This document shows positions 7,063 through 9,579 of a stretch of DNA of 9,579 bases, one piece after another. The first letter of the stretch is position 1, and each line of letters begins with the position of its first letter. The DNA comes from Alphaproteobacteria bacterium. Lineage in GTDB: Bacteria > Pseudomonadota > Alphaproteobacteria > Micropepsales > Micropepsaceae. The stretch spans positions 1 to 9,579 of the forward strand of contig JAATGK010000407.1 of assembly GCA_015654715.1 (NCBI GenBank). The letters are read 5' to 3'. Under the pieces are notes generated by a model, which searched no databases, was not told the DNA's origin, and worked only from the letters and a program-made list of their open reading frames with translations. A program made the translations under genes and the position numbers.

Positions 7063-7818
7063 ATGCGCTTGCACTTCGTGGCCACGCCGGGACCGGAGGC
7101 CCAATCCGCCCTCACCAATCTGCGCCAGCAATACGACGACAGCGGGCCGGAAGACGCCGAGGTGGTCATCGCGCTCGGCGGCGACGGTTTCATGCTGCAA
7201 ACCCTGCATTCCTTCCTCGGGAAAGACAAACCGATCTACGGCATGAATCTGGGCAGCGTCGGCTTCCTGATGAACGAGTACAACGAGGCCGAGCTGCCGG
7301 AGCGCCTGGCGAAAGCCGAGCGGGCCGTGATCAATCCCCTGCGCATGCGCGCCACCACCGCCGACAGTTGTGTCGACGGCCTCGCCTTCAATGAGGTTTC
7401 GCTGCTGCGCCAGACGCGGCAGGCCACCAAGCTGCGCATTCTGGTCGACGGCAAGGTGCGCATTTCCGAACTGATCTGCGACGGCGCCCTGGTATCGACC
7501 CCGGTCGGTTCGACCGCCTACAATCTCTCCGCGCACGGACCAATCCTGCCGATCGATTCTGCCCTGCTCGCGCTCACCCCGATCAGCGCGTTCCGGCCGC
7601 GGCGTTGGCACGGCGCGTTGTTGCCGCATCGCGCCAAAGTCCGCTTCGAAGCCCTCGAAGTCGAGAAGCGCCCCGTCAGTGCGGTGGCGGACGGACTCGA
7701 AGTCCGCGATATCATGGCGGTCGATGTCGGCGAAGACCTTACAGTGGCCATGGTCATGCTCTACGAAGCTGGCCGCAACCTCGATGAACGAATCCTTACC
7801 GAGCAGTTCCTCGATTGA
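7063..7818 (+). CDS. nadK: NAD kinase
   Basis: NadK phosphorylates NAD with ATP to make NADP in the cytoplasm; it is normally essential. The 251-residue protein (a short form, usual in Alphaproteobacteria; E. coli 292) has the diagnostic 'ALGGDGFML' at 37-45 with GGDG at 39-42 and catalytic D41, '[15 protein letters not shown]' at 59-73, 'FNEVSLLRQ' at 109-117 with the NE pair contacting NAD, and '[21 protein letters not shown]' split over 141-161, the glycine-rich conserved region. The start ATG 7063 lies two bases after the moaA stop with GGGGGG just ahead, so moaA-nadK is an operon with probable translational coupling. No regulatory extension is present. Downstream, 76 bases separate it from the response regulator. 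Confidence 0.97.
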   Translation: MRLHFVATPGPEAQSALTNLRQQYDDSGPEDAEVVIALGGDGFMLQTLHSFLGKDKPIYGMNLGSVGFLMNEYNEAELPERLAKAERAVINPLRMRATTADSCVDGLAFNEVSLLRQTRQATKLRILVDGKVRISELICDGALVSTPVGSTAYNLSAHGPILPIDSALLALTPISAFRPRRWHGALLPHRAKVRFEALEVEKRPVSAVADGLEVRDIMAVDVGEDLTVAMVMLYEAGRNLDERILTEQFLD

Positions 7819-7840
7819 TACCGATGCGCTTCATCGAACA

Positions 7841-7854
7841 TTAAGCCCCGTTAA
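7841..7854 (+). promoter_or_regulatory. TTAA-N6-TTAA element upstream of the response regulator
   Basis: TTAA, GCCCCG, TTAA: like a CtrA box but with six rather than seven bases between the half sites and G instead of C after the second. It ends 40 bases before the response-regulator start, a plausible promoter position. It is followed by an inverted repeat GTAAG-CT-CTTAC (7855-7866) and a stem GCCCG-GAACA-CGGGC (7872-7886) that ends one base before the GGGGG ribosome binding site. A degenerate CtrA-family site is possible; spacing argues against a strong one. Confidence 0.35.
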
Positions 7855-7894
7855 GTAAGCTCTTACCTCGGGCCCGGAACACGGGCGGGGGTAC

Positions 7895-8401
7895 ATGGAC
7901 GGTCTTCGCTTCGACAAACTGCGCGTCCTTGTGGTCGACGACAATCAGCATATGCGCAAGCTGATCGTCGCCGTGCTACAGGCTGTCGGCGTCCGCGATC
8001 TCTTCGAAGCGCCCGATGGCGAACACGCGTGGGCGCACTTACGAGAATCCAATCCCGACGTCATCATTCTCGACTGGCAGATGTCCGGCATGACCGGTCT
8101 CGAATTCGTCCGGCTGCTGCGCAACTCGCCGCGCTCGCCCAACGTGTTCGTGCCCGTCATCATGCTCACCGGCCATACCCACGTCGATCACGTGCGTCAG
8201 GCGCGCGATGCCGGCGTCAACGAATTCCTCGCCAAGCCGGTGTCGGTGAAGGCAATCCTTTCGCGGCTAATAAATGTGATCGAACACCCGCGGCCATTCA
8301 TCCGTACCAAATACTATTTCGGCCCATGCCGCCGGCGCCGCTCGGTAACGGTCTACACCGGGCCGGAACGCCGGGCGAGCGAACTCACACCCATCGACTG
8401 A
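7895..8401 (+). CDS. Single-domain response regulator (CheY-like) with a basic C-terminal tail
   Basis: The 168-residue protein is one receiver domain, about residues 8-130, plus a short tail and no DNA-binding domain. The phosphorylation site is complete: acidic pair D15/D16 ('VLVVDDNQHMRKL'), phosphoacceptor D60 ('VIILDWQMSGMTG'), T92 ('IMLTGHT') and K114 ('FLAKPVS'). It should accept phosphate from a histidine kinase or Hpt protein and act by protein contacts. The tail holds two related motifs, 'YFGPCRR' (141-147) and 'YTGPERR' (154-160), a pattern I know from small alphaproteobacterial regulators, where the first copy is usually GPDRR; here Cys replaces Asp. ATG 7895 has GGGGG three bases upstream. 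The Hpt gene starts 24 bases after the stop, so the two are almost surely co-transcribed. Whether it works in motility, cell cycle or stress cannot be told from sequence. Confidence 0.92.
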   Translation: MDGLRFDKLRVLVVDDNQHMRKLIVAVLQAVGVRDLFEAPDGEHAWAHLRESNPDVIILDWQMSGMTGLEFVRLLRNSPRSPNVFVPVIMLTGHTHVDHVRQARDAGVNEFLAKPVSVKAILSRLINVIEHPRPFIRTKYYFGPCRRRRSVTVYTGPERRASELTPID

Positions 8402-8425
8402 GCGAAAGAAGAAGGCAGGAGCGCC

Positions 8426-8929
8426 ATGGCGACCCGCGATAACAAAGCTGAAGTGATCATCCCGCCGAACACCCTGAGGGCCAAGGTGGGCTCCGCCAGC
8501 GGCAAGGTCATGCTCGATCCGGCAGTGTTGAAGCGCGCCGAAATGGCGATGGACAATCTGCGCCAGGAATTCTCCGGCTGGCTCGCCAAGGACATCGAGG
8601 CACTGGCAAATGCCTTCTCCGTCTTTGCCAAGTCCCCGACCGCCGACAACGCCGGCTATCTGTTCCGCGCCGCGCACGATCTCAAGGGCCAAGCGACAAC
8701 GTTCGAATATCCCTTGATCGCCCGCGTCGCCGCCTCGCTGGCCAAGCTGATGGACGGCATGACGTCTTGGCGCGCTTCGCCCTTGCCGCTGGTGGCGGCG
8801 CATGTCGATGCGATCGCCGTGATCCACCGCGAACGGATCAAGGACATCTCCAACCGAACCGCGCTGGTGCTGGCCGAAGAACTCGAAGCCCGCGTCGTCA
8901 AGACTCTCGCCAAGGCTTCACAGCAATAG
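8426..8929 (+). CDS. Hpt (histidine phosphotransfer) domain protein
   Basis: The 167-residue protein has a polar N-terminus (1-30), then a helical region. The key segment is 'LFRAAHDLKGQATTFEYPLIARVAASLAKLMD' in parts at 79-110, where H84 followed by D-L-K-G matches the H-x-L-K-G phosphohistidine motif of Hpt domains. The following helix with small residues and a Leu pattern is also typical. No kinase ATP-binding domain or receiver is present, so it should shuttle phosphate rather than make it. Its natural partner is the receiver encoded 24 bases upstream. ATG 8426 is preceded by AAGGCAGGAG, a strong ribosome binding site. Its stop is four bases from the stop of the converging MFS gene. The family is fairly sure; upstream kinase and downstream output are unknown and must lie elsewhere. 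Confidence 0.85.
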   Translation: MATRDNKAEVIIPPNTLRAKVGSASGKVMLDPAVLKRAEMAMDNLRQEFSGWLAKDIEALANAFSVFAKSPTADNAGYLFRAAHDLKGQATTFEYPLIARVAASLAKLMDGMTSWRASPLPLVAAHVDAIAVIHRERIKDISNRTALVLAEELEARVVKTLAKASQQ

Positions 8930-8933
8930 CCGG

Positions 8934-9579
8934 TCAGCGCGTACGCGACCGCGCCGTCACGGCGATCCCGGCCGCCATGGTCGCCGCGATGAGACCGTAG
9001 AAGCCGTCCGGGCCGGCCGCCGCCATCACCCAGCCGCAGGCGAGCGGGCCGAAGATCGATCCGATCCCGAACAGCAGCACCAGACCCGACGCCGCCGCCA
9101 CCCGGCTTTGTTGCGAGACGCCGTCGTTCACCGTCGCGGCCGCGATGGCATAGATGGGGAAGACGCAGCCGCCCGCCAAGGCCACGGCGACAAGCGACAT
9201 CACCGGGCCGTGCGCGATCAGCCCGAGTACCGACGCGAGCAATCCCGATCCGAAGATCGCGACGAGCACCGGACGGCGTCCGATCGTATCGGACAACCAG
9301 CCGGCCGGCACTTGGACGAGACCGCCCGCCGCTACGGTCAATCCCATGAACAGGCCGACGCCGGCGCCGTTAAGTCCGATGCGTTTGGCATAGACCGGTC
9401 CGAAGGCGAACAGGATCGCCCAGCAGCAGCCTGACAGCACGGTGGCCGCAGCCCCAGCGGGCGAGATGCGGAACAGAGCCACAATGCCGAGCGGTGCGGG
9501 CGGCACACCCGACGGCGCCGACTTGCGCGCAATCACGACCGCCACGCCCGCCGCCACGAACAGCAGCGCCGCCAGCACA
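8934..9579 (-). CDS. MFS transporter, YcaD-like, 5' part outside the window
   Basis: The 215 codons visible are the C-terminal half of a major facilitator: a hydrophilic linker ('ARKSAPSGVPPAPLG'), then about six membrane helices. The second-half motif A, 'GWLSDTIGRRPVLV', lies between the second and third of these. Later parts, 'FPIYAIAAATVNDGV', 'SRVAAASGLVLLFGIGSIFGPLACGWVM' and 'GPDGFYGLIA', resemble the E. coli YcaD type of MFS permease, whose substrate is not established. The frame is open to the window end, so the apparent GTG at 9578 is not evidence of a start; a whole MFS protein would need roughly 180-200 more residues. The protein ends 'TARSRTR'. It converges on the Hpt gene with four bases between stops, leaving no room for a terminator outside coding sequence. 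Confidence 0.85.
   Translation of the reverse strand, partial: VLAALLFVAAGVAVVIARKSAPSGVPPAPLGIVALFRISPAGAAATVLSGCCWAILFAFGPVYAKRIGLNGAGVGLFMGLTVAAGGLVQVPAGWLSDTIGRRPVLVAIFGSGLLASVLGLIAHGPVMSLVAVALAGGCVFPIYAIAAATVNDGVSQQSRVAAASGLVLLFGIGSIFGPLACGWVMAAAGPDGFYGLIAATMAAGIAVTARSRTR

Noticed and set aside
6763..7629. 288-codon minus-strand frame across moaA and nadK
   Set aside because: It spans two well supported genes and their junction and shows no domain.
8930..8933. Terminator between the converging Hpt and MFS genes
   Set aside because: Only four bases separate the stop codons and no hairpin with a T-run was seen there.

Overview
The window looks like the chromosome of an alphaproteobacterium, high in G+C. 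Four things point that way: a perfect CtrA-type box (TTAA-N7-TTAAC) between two divergent genes; a DUF2336 protein; a CheY-like regulator with an alphaproteobacterial-style 'GPxRR...GPxRR' tail; and a degenerate copy of an intergenic repeat typical of Rhizobiales and relatives, just before moaA. Genus cannot be fixed from this sequence. There are no rRNA or tRNA genes, insertion sequences, phage genes or CRISPR arrays. The region reads as ordinary core or near-core chromosome, with some under-described proteins.

Left part (1-3284, minus strand): reading leftward, a membrane-bound processive-type family 2 glycosyltransferase with a TTG start is followed, with a one-base stop/start overlap, by a secreted protein that looks like a small outer-membrane beta-barrel. 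A YdcF-family (DUF218) protein, cut by the window edge, comes next. The glycosyltransferase and barrel are very probably co-translated and may form a small envelope or exopolysaccharide module. About 240 bases with several inverted repeats separate this group from glpK.

Middle (3285-5983): glpK (glycerol kinase, minus strand) and a DUF2336 gene (plus strand) diverge from a 107-base spacer that holds the CtrA-type box. glpK has no other glycerol genes beside it and lacks the fructose-1,6-bisphosphate regulatory loop of the E. coli enzyme.

Right part (6071-8929, plus strand): moaA (molybdenum cofactor synthesis) and nadK (NAD kinase) are two bases apart and form an operon. After 76 bases with a TTAA-N6-TTAA element come a single-domain response regulator and an Hpt-domain protein, an apparent phosphorelay pair with no histidine kinase beside it. 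The window ends with the C-terminal half of an MFS transporter (minus strand), which converges on the Hpt gene with only four bases between the stop codons.

The best candidates for something little described are the glycosyltransferase/barrel pair, and the possible cell-cycle link (CtrA box, DUF2336, regulator and Hpt pair). No clearly new multi-gene defence or mobile system is visible.
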